DNA of 64,000 nucleotides from Stenotrophomonas maltophilia (GCF_003970865.1 NZ_RXLZ01000001.1:78250-142249), one strand, 5' to 3'. Counted from the stretch's first letter, positions 8,027 to 17,986 are shown. Notes: generated from the letters alone by a model not told the origin. Program-made: numbers and translations.

Positions 8027-11000
8027 AGCGAGCGATCGCCGTTGGACTGGGCCTGTTGTGGACCTCCCTGGCGATCGCCGCACCACCGGCGCTGCCGGCA
8101 CCGAAGGTGCTGGACGACTTCGACGACATCGCGGCCTGGAAGCTGGTGCTGTCCGACCAGGTCAGCGGTTCGCTGCGGCCGGTCAGCGGTGCCGGTGGTG
8201 GCCGCGCGCTGTGCCTGGACTATGACTTCCACGATGTCTCCGGCTACGTCGGCATCCGCCGCGCGCTGAACATCGAGTACCCGGTCAATTACCGCTTTGG
8301 TTTCCAGCTGCGCGGTGACTCACCGGGCAACGACCTGCAGTTCAAGCTGATCGATGCCAACGGCGACAACGTCTGGTGGGTCAATCGTCCCGGCTACAGC
8401 TTCCCCAAGGCGTGGACGCCGGCCGAGTACCGCCGCCGCCAGATCGACAAGGCGTGGGGTCCCTCGCCCGAGAAGGAGATGGCGCGCAGCGCTGCGGTCG
8501 AGTTCACGATCTACAGCAAGGTCGGCGGCCGCGGCACGGTGTGCTTCGACAAGCTGACCCTGCAGGGCCTGCCAGCCCAGGATGACTCGGCGCTGGTGCC
8601 GTCGGTGATTGCCGACACCGCCACCGCGCTGCAGGACCGCATGATCGACGGCAAGAGCGATACGTTCTGGATCAGCGGTGGCGTCAAGCAGCAGACCATC
8701 AGCCTGGACCTGCACAAGAGCCGCGAGATCGGTGGTGCGGTGATCGACTGGCTGCCGAACCTGGAGGCGCGCCGTTACACCGTGCGCACTTCCGAGGACG
8801 GCCGTGACTGGCGCACCGTGCGCGAAGTGACCAGCGGTGCCGGTGGCCGCGACTGGCTTGCCCTGCCGGATACCGATGCGCGCTACGTGCGCTTCGATCT
8901 GCAGGATGGCCCGAACTGGCGCTACGGCATCCGTGACATCGCGCTCAAGCCGCTGGCCTTTGCTTCCACCCCGAACGCCTTCCTGTCCTCGGTCGCCGCC
9001 GACCTGCCACGCGGCTCGCTGCCACGTGCCTACGTGGGCGAGCAGCCGTACTGGACCCTGCTCGGCCTCGATGGCGGCCAGGAACAGGCGTTGATCAGCG
9101 AGGACGGCGCACTGGAGCCGGCCAAGGGCAGCTTCAGCATCGAACCGTTCATCCGCCTCGACGGCAAGCTGCTGGACTGGTCGAAGGTGGCCATCACCCA
9201 GTCGCTGCAGGATCACTACCTGCCGATCGCCAACGTCGACTGGGTGCATGAGAAGGCCGGCCTGGCGGTGACCAGTTTCGTGCAGGGCACGCCGGAGCGC
9301 GCGCAGCTGATCGGTCGCTACCGGCTGAGCAATCCGGACAAGGTCGCGCACGAGTACACCCTGGCGCTGGCGATCCGTCCGTGGCAGGTCAATCCGCCCA
9401 CCCAGTTCCTCAACACCGTCGGTGGTTTCAGCCGCATCGATGCACTGGATGTGGGCGAGCAACTGGTGCGGGTCAACGGTGAGCCGCGCATCTACCCGCT
9501 GCAGGTACCGGACGCGCGCTTTGCCAGTACGTTCGACGGCAAGCTGGATGCGATGCACCTGGAAAGCGGGAAGTACCCGGCCACGACAGCAGTGAAGGAC
9601 GGCACCGGCATGGCGTCGGGTGCGCTGATGTACACGATCAAGCTGGAGCCCGGCCAGAGCCGTGAAGTGGCGGTGGTGCTGCCACAGACCGGTGGCTGGG
9701 CACCGCAGGCGCTGGACGTGGCCAAGGCGCAGGCGCAGGTGGCCGAGCAATGGCGGAAGAAGCTGGGCGTGGTCTCGCTGCAGGTGCCGGCCGCTGGTCA
9801 GGCGCTGGTCGATACCCTGCGTACCGCGGTCGCGCACATGCTGATCTCGCGCGTCGGCCCACGCCTGCAGCCGGGCACGCGGTCGTATGCGCGCAGCTGG
9901 ATCCGCGATGGCGCGATGATCTCCGAGGGCCTGTTGCGCATGGGCCGCAGCGATGCGGTGCGCGACTACATCAACTGGTATGCGCCGTATCAGTTCGAGA
10001 ACGGCAAGGTGCCGTGCTGCGTCGACGCACGCGGCAGCGATCCGGTGCCGGAGAATGACAGCCATGGCGAGCTGATCTACAGCATTGCCGAATATGGACG
10101 CTACACCGGCGACAGCACTTTCACCGAGCTGATGTGGCCGCATGTGCAGGGCGCCTACAGTTATATGGAGCAGTTGCGCGCCAGCGAGCGCACCGAAGAG
10201 AACCGCGCACGCAACCCGGCCTTCTACGGCATGATGCCGGCCTCGATCAGCCACGAAGGTTATTCGGCCAAGCCGATGCACTCGTACTGGGACAACTTCT
10301 GGGCGTTGCGCGGCTACAAGGACGCGGCGCTGCTGGCGACCCAGCTGGGCAAGGTCGAGGCGATGCAGATCGCCGAATCGCGCGACCAGTTCCGGGATGA
10401 CCTGCAGGCCTCGCTGTTGTCGGCGATGCAGCAGCACAACATCGACTACCTGCCGGGCTCGGCCGAGCTGGGTGACTTCGATGCGACGTCGACCACCATT
10501 GCACTGGCCCCGGGCGGGGAGCAGGGCAGGCTGCCGCAGCAGGCGCTGGAGGCGACCTTCGAACGCTACTGGAACGAGTTCGTCGCCCGTCGCGATGGCA
10601 AGCGCGAGTGGAAGGACTACACCCCGTACGAGTGGCGCAACGTGGCCGCGTTCGTGCGCCTGGGCTGGCGCGACCGCGCCTGGCAGGCCACCGAGTTCTT
10701 CTTCAGGGACCGCGCACCGCAGGCCTGGAACCAGTGGGCCGAGGTGGTCTCGCGCACGCCGCGCAAGCCGTTCTTCGTCGGTGACCTGCCGCATGCCTGG
10801 GTGGCCTCGGACTTCGTGCGCTCGGCGCTGGACATGTTCGCCTACAACCGTGACATGGATGACGCGCTGGTGCTGGCCGCCGGCGTCCCGAGCGCGTGGT
10901 TGCAGGGCGAGGGTGTCGCGGTGCAGGGCCTGCGTACCCCGCAGGGCCAGCTGAACTACCGCCTGCAGCGCAGCGACAAGCAACTGGTGCTGGAGGTGCA

Positions 11001-11190
11001 GCCGGGCCTGGTGCCACCGGTGGGAGGCGTGGTGCTGCCGTGGCCATACGCCGGTGAACCGGGTGAGGCGAGCATCAACGGTGAAGCGGCCGAGTGGGTC
11101 AACAAGGAACTGCACGTGCACCAGCTGCCGGCGCGGATCGAGATCGAAGTACCGAGTGCGGTGCGCCGCGCCGAGCGCAAGGGACAGTAA
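8023..11190 (+). CDS. Exported discoidin-domain six-hairpin glycosidase
   Basis: Large exported protein of 1055 residues. A Sec signal peptide ends near residue 19 (SLAIA/APP). A jelly-roll carbohydrate-binding-like region (about 25-185) is followed by an F5/8 type C (discoidin) domain (about 195-315; ISLDLHKSREIGGAVIDW). The C-terminal half carries a six-hairpin (alpha/alpha)6 catalytic-type domain, with SYARSWIRDGAMISEGLLR near residue 622 and an acidic stretch ENDSHGELIYSIAEYGRYTG near residue 681, resembling GH15/GH63-like enzymes. It overlaps the MalG stop by 4 nt (8023-8026). It likely removes terminal sugars from the transported glycan; the exact GH family is not assigned. Confidence 0.8.
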   Translation: MKRAIAVGLGLLWTSLAIAAPPALPAPKVLDDFDDIAAWKLVLSDQVSGSLRPVSGAGGGRALCLDYDFHDVSGYVGIRRALNIEYPVNYRFGFQLRGDSPGNDLQFKLIDANGDNVWWVNRPGYSFPKAWTPAEYRRRQIDKAWGPSPEKEMARSAAVEFTIYSKVGGRGTVCFDKLTLQGLPAQDDSALVPSVIADTATALQDRMIDGKSDTFWISGGVKQQTISLDLHKSREIGGAVIDWLPNLEARRYTVRTSEDGRDWRTVREVTSGAGGRDWLALPDTDARYVRFDLQDGPNWRYGIRDIALKPLAFASTPNAFLSSVAADLPRGSLPRAYVGEQPYWTLLGLDGGQEQALISEDGALEPAKGSFSIEPFIRLDGKLLDWSKVAITQSLQDHYLPIANVDWVHEKAGLAVTSFVQGTPERAQLIGRYRLSNPDKVAHEYTLALAIRPWQVNPPTQFLNTVGGFSRIDALDVGEQLVRVNGEPRIYPLQVPDARFASTFDGKLDAMHLESGKYPATTAVKDGTGMASGALMYTIKLEPGQSREVAVVLPQTGGWAPQALDVAKAQAQVAEQWRKKLGVVSLQVPAAGQALVDTLRTAVAHMLISRVGPRLQPGTRSYARSWIRDGAMISEGLLRMGRSDAVRDYINWYAPYQFENGKVPCCVDARGSDPVPENDSHGELIYSIAEYGRYTGDSTFTELMWPHVQGAYSYMEQLRASERTEENRARNPAFYGMMPASISHEGYSAKPMHSYWDNFWALRGYKDAALLATQLGKVEAMQIAESRDQFRDDLQASLLSAMQQHNIDYLPGSAELGDFDATSTTIALAPGGEQGRLPQQALEATFERYWNEFVARRDGKREWKDYTPYEWRNVAAFVRLGWRDRAWQATEFFFRDRAPQAWNQWAEVVSRTPRKPFFVGDLPHAWVASDFVRSALDMFAYNRDMDDALVLAAGVPSAWLQGEGVAVQGLRTPQGQLNYRLQRSDKQLVLEVQPGLVPPVGGVVLPWPYAGEPGEASINGEAAEWVNKELHVHQLPARIEIEVPSAVRRAERKGQ

Positions 11191-11192
11191 CG

Positions 11193-12080
11193 ATGAAGCA
11201 GCAGGGGGCGAGGGTGCGCACGTTGGTGCGTGCCCTGGGGCTGGCCATTGCAATGGCATTGCCGGACGTGATGATGGCCGCCGAACCGGCTGCCACGACC
11301 GCGGCGCCCGACGTTGCCAGCGCGCCGGGCATGAGCATGGTCACCTTCAACCTGCATCATGACCGCGAAGACTGGCCGAGCCGGCGCCGCACCATCCTGG
11401 CCGAGCTCAAGCGCCTGCAGCCGGATGCGGTTGCCCTGCAGGAGGTGATCCAGCGCCGCAACGTGCGCAACCAGGCGCAGTGGCTGGCCAGCCAACTCGG
11501 CTACAGGTACGTGTTCGTGTCCACCGATCCGGTGGGCGCACCGAAGCGCTACGGCAATGCGCTGCTGACCCGGCGGCCGATCCTCGCCCAGGGGGATCAT
11601 CTGCTGCAGCCGTTGGACGACTACCGCACCGTTGCTCACCTGCGCATCGACGTCGACGGCGCGGCGGTGAACGTCTACGCCACGCATCTGAACGAGCGCA
11701 ACGACGACAGTGGGCAGCGCATCCGTCGAACCCAGGTCGAGGACCTGCTGCGCTTCATCGCTGCAACGTCGGCCGGCGCACCGGTGGTGATCGCTGGCGA
11801 CTTCAATGCACTCGTGGATGCTGGCGACCTGAGCGAGCTGCGCAGCCGCTACGGCGACAGCTACGGCAGCGTGCACGTCAACACCGATCTGTCCGGGGTC
11901 AGCACGCTCAACCGCCACTATTACCAGGCGCCGTCGCGGATCGACCACATCTTCTTCCAGCAGGACGAGATGGTCGCGCGCGAGGCGAAGCTTCTGTTCG
12001 ACCAGCCCGATGACAGCGGTCGCTGGGCTTCGGACCACTACGGTGTGTGGACCCGCCTGCAGTTCGCGCCGAAACCCTGA
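11193..12080 (+). CDS. Exported endonuclease/exonuclease/phosphatase-family hydrolase
   Basis: EEP-superfamily (DNase I-like) protein, 295 residues, with an N-terminal signal peptide. All metal and catalytic signatures are present: FNLHHD, LQEV, THLNE, GDFNA, RIDHIF and SDHYGV. It starts 2 bp after the glycosidase stop and closes the operon. Family members cut nucleic acids, sphingomyelin or phosphoester lipids, so the substrate cannot be read from sequence. Its place in a glycan operon suggests removal of a phosphoester substituent, which is inference. Compare the degenerate relative at 23203-24048. Confidence 0.85.
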   Translation: MKQQGARVRTLVRALGLAIAMALPDVMMAAEPAATTAAPDVASAPGMSMVTFNLHHDREDWPSRRRTILAELKRLQPDAVALQEVIQRRNVRNQAQWLASQLGYRYVFVSTDPVGAPKRYGNALLTRRPILAQGDHLLQPLDDYRTVAHLRIDVDGAAVNVYATHLNERNDDSGQRIRRTQVEDLLRFIAATSAGAPVVIAGDFNALVDAGDLSELRSRYGDSYGSVHVNTDLSGVSTLNRHYYQAPSRIDHIFFQQDEMVAREAKLLFDQPDDSGRWASDHYGVWTRLQFAPKP

Positions 12081-12095
12081 CGCAGACGCGCTCCG

Positions 12096-12286
12096 GTAGG
12101 TGCCAACCTTGGTTGGCACGGACGTGTCCGCGTGCACTCAATCAACGGCGCCAACCAAGGTTGGCCTCTACCAAAGCAGTGACCCTGCGCGGGTTGTGCC
12201 CTGGTGGGTGCGAACCTTGGTTGGCACGGGCGTGTCCGCGTGCACTCAATCAACGGCGCCAACCAAGGTTGGCCTCTACCAAAGCG
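12096..12286. repeat. Tandem pair of SMAG dimers, 108-bp period
   Basis: Two near-identical ~83-bp copies (12096-12178 and 12204-12286). Each copy has a GTAG-headed palindrome on the + strand, a conserved ~30-bp spacer, and the same palindrome inverted and ending in CTAC. The head of copy 2 has decayed from GTAG to GTGG. This is the layout of paired SMAG (S. maltophilia GTAG) elements. It fills the 12081-12311 gap, where no gene is visible. Confidence 0.85.
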
Positions 12287-12311
12287 AAGCCAGCGCCAAA
12301 CGCACAAACGA

Positions 12312-12342
12312 AAACGGCGGGGATCAATGATCCCCGCCGTTT
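12312..12342. terminator. Bidirectional terminator between EEP gene and rne
   Basis: A perfect 15-bp stem (AAACGGCGGGGATCA against TGATCCCCGCCGTTT) with a 1-nt centre and A/T-rich flanks on both sides. It should end both the + strand sugar operon and the - strand rne transcript. Confidence 0.85.
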
Positions 12343-12366
12343 CGTTTTCACGCGATCAAAGAGCGA

Positions 12367-15300
12367 TCAGCTCGCCGGCGGCGTGCGCTTGGCGGCCTCT
12401 TCGTCTTCTTCATCGGCCTTGGCTTCTGCAGCCTGGGCTGCAGCGTCGGCATGGCCATCGGCAACCGGGTCGATCGACGGCGTCACCACCGCTTCGGCGA
12501 CTGGGGCAGCGGCTTCGATCGGCGCGGCTTCCACCGCCACCGGAGCGACCGGCTGTTCGGCGACCACGACGGGCTCGACGACCGGCTTGGCTTCAACCAC
12601 CGGCGCAGCCTCAACGGCCACCGGCTTGGCTTCGACCACCGGAGCGACTTCAACAATCTCCGGCTTGGCTTCAACAATCGGCGCAGCCTCGACCGCCACC
12701 GGCTTCGATTCGATCACCGGAGTGGCTTCAACCACCGGAGCGGCTTCAACCGCCACCGGCTGTGCTTCGGTCACCGGCGCAATGGCTTCGACCACCGGCG
12801 CGGCAGCGGCTACCGGCTGGGCCGGGGTCGCAGCGTCAATGGCATCGAGCATGCTGGTCTGCACCGGCGAGGACACCGCTTCAGTCTTCGCCGCAGCTTC
12901 GACCGGGGCCTGCACTTCAGCCACGACCGGGGCGGCGGCTTCGACCACAGCGCTGCTCACCACTGCCACCGGTGCGGCGGCAACGGCGGCGGCAGCACGG
13001 ACCGGCTTCGCGGCGTCGGCAGCGGCCGGTTCGGCTTCGTCATCGAAGTCGAACTCCGGCTGCGAACGGGCCGGCTGCGCAGCAGCGACCGGCGCAGTGC
13101 CGACAGTGCTGTCGACGCTCGGCTCGGCGCCGTCGGCGTCATCACCGTCATCACCATCGTCCTGGTCATCACCCAGGGCGTCGCTGCCGGCGGCGTTCTC
13201 GGCGCCACCGCGACGACGACGACGGCCACCACGACGGCCACGACGACGGCGGGTCGCGCCTTCGCCTGCCTGCTCGCCGTTGGCGTCGGTTGCAGCCTCT
13301 TCACCGGCAACCGCAACCCCCTCGGCCTCGCTGGCAGTGTTGGCAGCGGCCTCGATCGGTGCTGCGGTGTCCACCGGAGCGGCGGCCACCGGGGCAACCG
13401 GGGCGACCGGGGCAACCGGCGCGGTGGCTTCATGCGCGGTCACCACGTTGGTGGCGACGGCCGTGGCGGCCACGGCTGCTGCCGCGGTCACGGCGTCGAC
13501 CGGTGCTTCGGCGGCACTGCGCTGCGGCTTCTCGGCCGGCTTGTCACCGTCCTGCTGCTGGCGCGGCTGCTTCGGCTGCTTCAGCTTCGGCTGCTGCTGG
13601 TTCTGGTTCTGGTTCTGGCCCTGCTGCTCGTTGCGCGGCTTGTTCTGCTGCTGCGGCTGCTGCTGGCCATCCTTCTGCTGCGGCTCCTTCTGCCTGCCCT
13701 GCTGCGGCTGCTGCTGGGCATTGCCGTTGTTGCCGTTGCGGCCGTCCTTGTTGCGCTGCTCACCACGGTCCTTGCGGTTGCCGCCGTCCTTCTGCTGCTG
13801 CGCGTTGCCATTGCCACGATTGTCGTCGCGACGGTCCTTGCGGTCCTTGTTGCGATCCTTGTTGCGGTCCTTGCGGCCACCGTCCTGCGACTGACGCCCC
13901 GCCGGCGCAGCTGGCGCCGGCGCCGGGGCCGGTTCGCCACCGAACACGCGCTTGAGCCAACCGATCACGCCGCCGCTCGGGGCCGGCGCCACTGGTGCTG
14001 CCACGACCGGGGCCGGAGCGGCTGCGGCCGGCTCCGCTTCCTCGCGCACCGGGGCGGGGGAGGTGTGCTTGACCTGGGTCACCGCCGGCGGCGGGATGTT
14101 CAGCTGGCCCTTGGTCAGCGCGTGCACCGGCAATTTGCGCGGGGTGCCGCGCTGGTAGCTGGGCTTGTTGCTCTCTTCACCCAGCTCGTTCTCGCGCAGG
14201 CGGGTCACGGTGTAGTGCGGGGTGTGCATCAGCTCGTCGGCGACGATCACGATCGGCGCCTCGTGGCGCTGCTCGATCTCGCGCAGGGCGCTGCGCTTTT
14301 CGTTCAGCAGGTAATTGGCGATCTCCACCGGGGCCTGGACCAGCACCTGCCCGGTGTTCTCCTTCATCGCATGCTCTTCGGCGACGCGGATGATCGACAG
14401 CGACAGCGACTCGACGCTGCGCATGCGGCCGTGGCCGTCGCAACGCGGGCAGACGATCTGGCTGGACTCGCCCAGGCTCGGGCGCAGGCGCTGGCGGCTC
14501 ATTTCCAGCAGGCCGAAGCGCGAGATGCGGCCGACCTGGACGCGGGCACGGTCGTACTTCAGCGCGTTGGCCAGGCGGTTCTCGACCTCGCGCTGGTGCT
14601 TGTTGGAGGCCATGTCGATGAAATCGATGACCACCAGGCCACCCAGGTCACGCAGACGCAGCTGGCGGGCCACTTCCTCGGCCGCTTCCAGGTTGGTCTG
14701 GAACGCGGTGTCCTCGATGTCGCTGCCCTTGGTGGCGCGCGAGGAGTTGACGTCGACCGCGGTCAGCGCTTCGGTCTGGTCGACCACGATCGAGCCGCCC
14801 GACGGCAGGCGCACGTTGCGCTCGTAGGCGCCTTCGATCTGCGACTCGATCTGGAAGCGGTTGAACAGCGGGATGTCGTCCTTGTAGTGCTTGAGCTTGC
14901 GCAGGGTCTGCGGCATCACCTGCTGCATGAACTCGCGGGCGTGCTCGTACATCTCCTCGGTGTCCACCAGGATCTCGCCGATGTCGGCGCGCAGGTAGTC
15001 ACGCAGGGCGCGCACGATCAGGCGCGATTCCTGGTAGATCAGGAACGGGGCCGGCTTGCTCAGTGCGGCTTCGGCGATGGCACGCCAGACGTTGAGCAGG
15101 TAGTCCAGATCCCACTGCAGCTCTTCCGCATCGCGGCCGACGCCGGCGGTACGGATGATCACGCCCATTTCGTCGGGGATGTTCAGCTTGTCCAGGGCAT
15201 CCTTCAGGGCGGCACGGTCTTCGCCCTCGATGCGACGGGACACGCCGCCGGCGCTGGGCGAATTCGGCATCAGCACCATGTAGCGGCCGGCCAGCGAGAT

Positions 15301-15654
15301 GAACGTGGTCAGGGCGGCGCCCTTGTTGCCACGCTCTTCCTTGTCGACCTGGACAACGATCTCCTGGCCTTCCTTCAGCAGTTCGCGGATGCCGGCCTTG
15401 TTGTGGTCGACACCGGCCTGGAAGTAATCGCGGGAGATTTCCTTCAGCGGCAGGAAGCCATGGCGGCCACCGCCGTATTCGACGAAGGCGGCTTCCAGCG
15501 AGGGCTCGATGCGGAAGATCCGGCCCTTGTAGATGTTGGACTTCTTCTGTTCCTTCGACGGCTGCTCGATGTCGATGTCATACAACGACTGGCCATCCAC
15601 GATGGCAACACGCAGCTCTTCAGCCTGCGTGGCGTTGATCAGCATTCGCTTCAT
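12367..15654 (-). CDS. rne: Ribonuclease E
   Basis: Essential endoribonuclease that starts mRNA decay and matures rRNA/tRNA, and scaffolds the degradosome. 1095 residues. The N-terminal half is canonical: MKRMLINA start, S1 domain (about 38-120), the DNase I-like catalytic Asp motifs (TAVDVNSS and VIDFIDM, residues about 298-345) and the zinc-link CPRCDGHG near residue 402. The C-terminal half (about 520-1095) is disordered: a Lys/Arg/Asn/Gln-rich segment with [11 protein letters not shown], an Arg cluster ([17 protein letters not shown]), then a long Ala/Val/Glu/Pro stretch of degenerate 7-9-residue repeats. It is divergent from rluC, as in enterobacteria. Confidence 0.97.
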   Translation of the reverse strand: MKRMLINATQAEELRVAIVDGQSLYDIDIEQPSKEQKKSNIYKGRIFRIEPSLEAAFVEYGGGRHGFLPLKEISRDYFQAGVDHNKAGIRELLKEGQEIVVQVDKEERGNKGAALTTFISLAGRYMVLMPNSPSAGGVSRRIEGEDRAALKDALDKLNIPDEMGVIIRTAGVGRDAEELQWDLDYLLNVWRAIAEAALSKPAPFLIYQESRLIVRALRDYLRADIGEILVDTEEMYEHAREFMQQVMPQTLRKLKHYKDDIPLFNRFQIESQIEGAYERNVRLPSGGSIVVDQTEALTAVDVNSSRATKGSDIEDTAFQTNLEAAEEVARQLRLRDLGGLVVIDFIDMASNKHQREVENRLANALKYDRARVQVGRISRFGLLEMSRQRLRPSLGESSQIVCPRCDGHGRMRSVESLSLSIIRVAEEHAMKENTGQVLVQAPVEIANYLLNEKRSALREIEQRHEAPIVIVADELMHTPHYTVTRLRENELGEESNKPSYQRGTPRKLPVHALTKGQLNIPPPAVTQVKHTSPAPVREEAEPAAAAPAPVVAAPVAPAPSGGVIGWLKRVFGGEPAPAPAPAAPAGRQSQDGGRKDRNKDRNKDRKDRRDDNRGNGNAQQQKDGGNRKDRGEQRNKDGRNGNNGNAQQQPQQGRQKEPQQKDGQQQPQQQNKPRNEQQGQNQNQNQQQPKLKQPKQPRQQQDGDKPAEKPQRSAAEAPVDAVTAAAAVAATAVATNVVTAHEATAPVAPVAPVAPVAAAPVDTAAPIEAAANTASEAEGVAVAGEEAATDANGEQAGEGATRRRRGRRGGRRRRRGGAENAAGSDALGDDQDDGDDGDDADGAEPSVDSTVGTAPVAAAQPARSQPEFDFDDEAEPAAADAAKPVRAAAAVAAAPVAVVSSAVVEAAAPVVAEVQAPVEAAAKTEAVSSPVQTSMLDAIDAATPAQPVAAAAPVVEAIAPVTEAQPVAVEAAPVVEATPVIESKPVAVEAAPIVEAKPEIVEVAPVVEAKPVAVEAAPVVEAKPVVEPVVVAEQPVAPVAVEAAPIEAAAPVAEAVVTPSIDPVADGHADAAAQAAEAKADEEDEEAAKRTPPAS

Positions 15655-16061
15655 TGTTGCGTTCCTCGCAAGCGGCTACCGCGCGGAACGCCATGGGGTT
15701 TCGCCTCTGGACACGGTTCGCCGCCCATTCGCGCAAGCGCGGGGAGGGCGGCTTGGGTTTCCAGCGCTACGACACCACGGCAGGCCGCGGGAGCGCTTCA
15801 CTCTTATGGGTTTTGGGGTGTTACAGGCCGCAGGCAGCTGTCAGCCAGGCTGGAGCGCCACGCGGGACATGTTCAGCACGGTTGCGTGTCAGGCATCCGG
15901 CGATGGCCGGGAAGGCCGGTGAGCCGCTAACATGGCCGCCCCGCGGGCGGTGGTCGCGCACTGTGCCGGATTCGTCGGAAGCTGGGCTTCTGGCCCTGAG
16001 TAACTTCCAACGAAATCAATCCCTTATCTCGCCCCCCGAGTGTAACAGAATAAACAGCCTG
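15655..16061. promoter_or_regulatory. Intergenic rne leader / rluC promoter region
   Basis: This 407-bp gap between the divergent rne and rluC genes holds no convincing ORF on either strand. It must contain both promoters. AT-rich DNA lies only near rluC (about 16005-16060), so the rne promoter is probably there too, which would give rne a 5' leader of over 300 nt. The enterobacterial rne leader mediates feedback control by RNase E; the same role here is inference. Confidence 0.5.
15721..15751 (-). promoter_or_regulatory. Strong hairpin in the rne 5' leader
   Basis: CCGCCC (15721-15726) pairs with GGGCGG (15746-15751), enclosing an inner CGCGC/GCGCG stem. It lies about 70-100 nt upstream of the rne start on the transcribed strand and is a candidate RNase E autoregulation element. 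Confidence 0.45.
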
Positions 16062-17036
16062 ATGACTGCCCAAGACCCCACCAAGCCCGCTGGCGACAAG
16101 CCTTCCGTGCGCATGATCACCGTTCCCGCCGACCGCGCTGGCCAGCGCCTGGACAACTTCCTGCTCGGCCAGCTGAAGGGTGCCCCGCGCAGCCTGGTCT
16201 ACAAGCTGGTGCGCAGTGGCCAGGTGCGGGTGAACGGCGGCCGTGCCAAGGCAGAGCGCAAGCTGGAGGAGGGCGACGAGGTGCGCGTACCGCCGGTCCG
16301 TCTCAGTGAAGAAGGAGACAGGGCCGGTCCGCCGGAGGCGTTCATGCGCCGCCTGGAGCAGGCCATCGTGTTCGAGGATGCCCGCCTGCTGGCCCTGAAC
16401 AAGCCCACTGGTGTGGCCAGCCATGGCGGCAGCGGCATCAGTTTCGGCGCCATCGAGACCCTGCGTGCGCTGCGCCCGGGACAGACCCTCGAGCTGGTCC
16501 ACCGGTTGGATCGCGACACCTCGGGCCTGTTGATCGTGGCCAAGAAGCGCTCTGCGCTGAGCGAACTGCAGGCGCTGCTGCGTGAAGACCACGGTGCCGG
16601 CATCCGCAAGCGCTACCTGACCCTGTTGGCCGGACGCATGCCGGACGGCGTGATGACGGTCGACGCGCCGCTGCACGTAGGCCTGCGCCAGGGCGGCGAG
16701 CGCCATGTGCAGGTCAATGCGATTGGCAAGGAATCGATCAGCCACTTCCGGGTGCTGGAGCGCCGCGGCGGCCATTCGTACTGTGAGGTGCGCATCGAAA
16801 CCGGCCGCACCCACCAGATCCGCGTGCATGCCCAGCATCTGGGGCATCCGGTGGCCGGTGACGACAAATACGGTGATCCTGCGGTCAACAAGCGGCTTCG
16901 TGAGCAGATCGGGCTGAAGCGCCTGTTCCTGCACGCGGCGTCGCTGGAGTTCGCGCTGGACGCGGGCAAGAGTCCGTACGTGTTGAATGCGCCGCTGGCC
17001 GACGAGTTGGTCGAGGCGCTGGACCGGCTCCGCTGA
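16062..17036 (+). CDS. rluC: 23S rRNA pseudouridine synthase
   Basis: RluA-family pseudouridine synthase, 324 residues, with an N-terminal S4 RNA-binding domain (about 30-90; RSLVYKLVRSGQVRVNG) and the catalytic signature HRLDRDTSGLLIVAK whose Asp lies near residue 150. E. coli RluC modifies 23S rRNA U955, U2504 and U2580. The rne-rluC divergent pair supports RluC rather than RluD. I chose the ATG at 16062 (MTAQDP); the longer frame upstream runs through non-coding leader. Confidence 0.93.
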   Translation: MTAQDPTKPAGDKPSVRMITVPADRAGQRLDNFLLGQLKGAPRSLVYKLVRSGQVRVNGGRAKAERKLEEGDEVRVPPVRLSEEGDRAGPPEAFMRRLEQAIVFEDARLLALNKPTGVASHGGSGISFGAIETLRALRPGQTLELVHRLDRDTSGLLIVAKKRSALSELQALLREDHGAGIRKRYLTLLAGRMPDGVMTVDAPLHVGLRQGGERHVQVNAIGKESISHFRVLERRGGHSYCEVRIETGRTHQIRVHAQHLGHPVAGDDKYGDPAVNKRLREQIGLKRLFLHAASLEFALDAGKSPYVLNAPLADELVEALDRLR

Positions 17037-17046
17037 CAATGACCGG

Positions 17047-17106
17047 GTAGCGCCGGGGCAGGCCCGGCCGCTACCTTGTTTGGGTAGATCCACGCCATGC
17101 GTGGAT
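17047..17106. repeat. Two SMAG elements after rluC
   Basis: GTAG-headed palindrome 17047-17074 (ends CTAC) and a second GTAG palindrome 17084-17106 of the ATCCACGC...GCGTGGAT subtype. They fill the rluC-zupT convergent gap and probably act as transcript-end hairpins. Confidence 0.8.
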
Positions 17107-17123
17107 GCGCCCTTCTGGGTCGT

Positions 17124-17933
17124 TCACCACTTGAACAGCACCAGGCTGATCGCCAGCGTGCCCATGCCGGCCACCAGGCCATATACCGTCTCGTGGCCCT
17201 TGGCATAGCGTTTGGCTGCCGGCAGCAGTTCATCCAGCGCCAGGAACACCATCACGCCGGCGATCAGTCCGAACACCCAGCCGAAGGTGGCGTGCGACAG
17301 CGATCCGGACAGCAGCACGTAGCCGATCGCCGCGCCCACTGGCTCTGCCAGCCCGGACAGCAGGCTGGCGGTGAACGCGTAGAGCTTGTTCTGGGTGGCG
17401 AAGTACACCGGCACCGCGATCGCGATGCCCTCGGGAATGTTGTGGATGGCGATGGCGAAGGCCAGCGGCATGCCTACCGAGGGGCTTTCCAGCGTCGCGA
17501 AGAACGTCGCCAGGCCTTCCGGGAAATTGTGCGCGGTGATGGCGATCGAGGTCAGCAGCGCGACCCGTTTCAGGTACTCGCGGCTGTTCTCGCGGAACGC
17601 AGGGTCCTGCTTGTCCAGGCTGTCATGTGGGTTGGGAATGAAGTGGTCGATCAGCACGATCACGATCACGCCCAGCAGGAAAGCCAGGGTGCCGTAGGTG
17701 AAGCCGGTGCGCTCGCCATAGGCCAGGGCGAACGAGGCAATGGACTTGTTGAGGATCTCCGACAGCGACACATAGACCATCGCACCGCCGGCGAAAGCCA
17801 GGCCGAAGGCCAGCAGGCGCGGGTTGGGCCGGCGCGAGAACAGCACCAGCAGGCTGCCGATGGCGGTGGCCAGGCCGGCCGCGAGGGTGACCGCCAGTGC
17901 GATCCAGACATTTTCGGGGGGAATCTGCAGCAT
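17124..17933 (-). CDS. zupT: ZIP-family metal transporter
   Basis: Inner-membrane divalent-metal (zinc, also iron/manganese) importer of the ZupT subfamily, 269 residues, about eight transmembrane helices. Conserved family segments include FAGGAMVYVSLSEIL early and AIAIHNIPEGIA plus AHNFPEGLATF, which carry the His/Asn/Glu metal-path residues of helices 4-5. Length matches E. coli ZupT (257). I saw no clear Zur-type box in the 98 bp upstream. Confidence 0.92.
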   Translation of the reverse strand: MLQIPPENVWIALAVTLAAGLATAIGSLLVLFSRRPNPRLLAFGLAFAGGAMVYVSLSEILNKSIASFALAYGERTGFTYGTLAFLLGVIVIVLIDHFIPNPHDSLDKQDPAFRENSREYLKRVALLTSIAITAHNFPEGLATFFATLESPSVGMPLAFAIAIHNIPEGIAIAVPVYFATQNKLYAFTASLLSGLAEPVGAAIGYVLLSGSLSHATFGWVFGLIAGVMVFLALDELLPAAKRYAKGHETVYGLVAGMGTLAISLVLFKW

Positions 17934-17962
17934 GTACCGACGCGGTCCTGGTCAACAGACAG

Positions 17963-17986
17963 CCGCCCCGGATGAACCCGGGGCGG
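17963..17986. terminator. Hairpin at the end of the phhB-lipoprotein operon
   Basis: CCGCCCCGG (17963-17971) pairs with CCGGGGCGG (17978-17986) across a 6-nt loop, 46 bp past the lipoprotein stop on the minus strand. The T-run is poor, so terminator function is probable but not certain. Confidence 0.55.

Noticed and set aside
12096..12286. Possible CRISPR-like array
   Set aside because: Only two units with a 108-bp period, internal palindromes with GTAG/CTAC ends, no regular short spacers and no cas genes. SMAG dimers explain it.
12451..15930. 1159-codon open frame on the plus strand
   Set aside because: Antisense to rne; composition is a GC shadow (His/Arg/Gly runs) while the minus strand encodes a clear RNase E.
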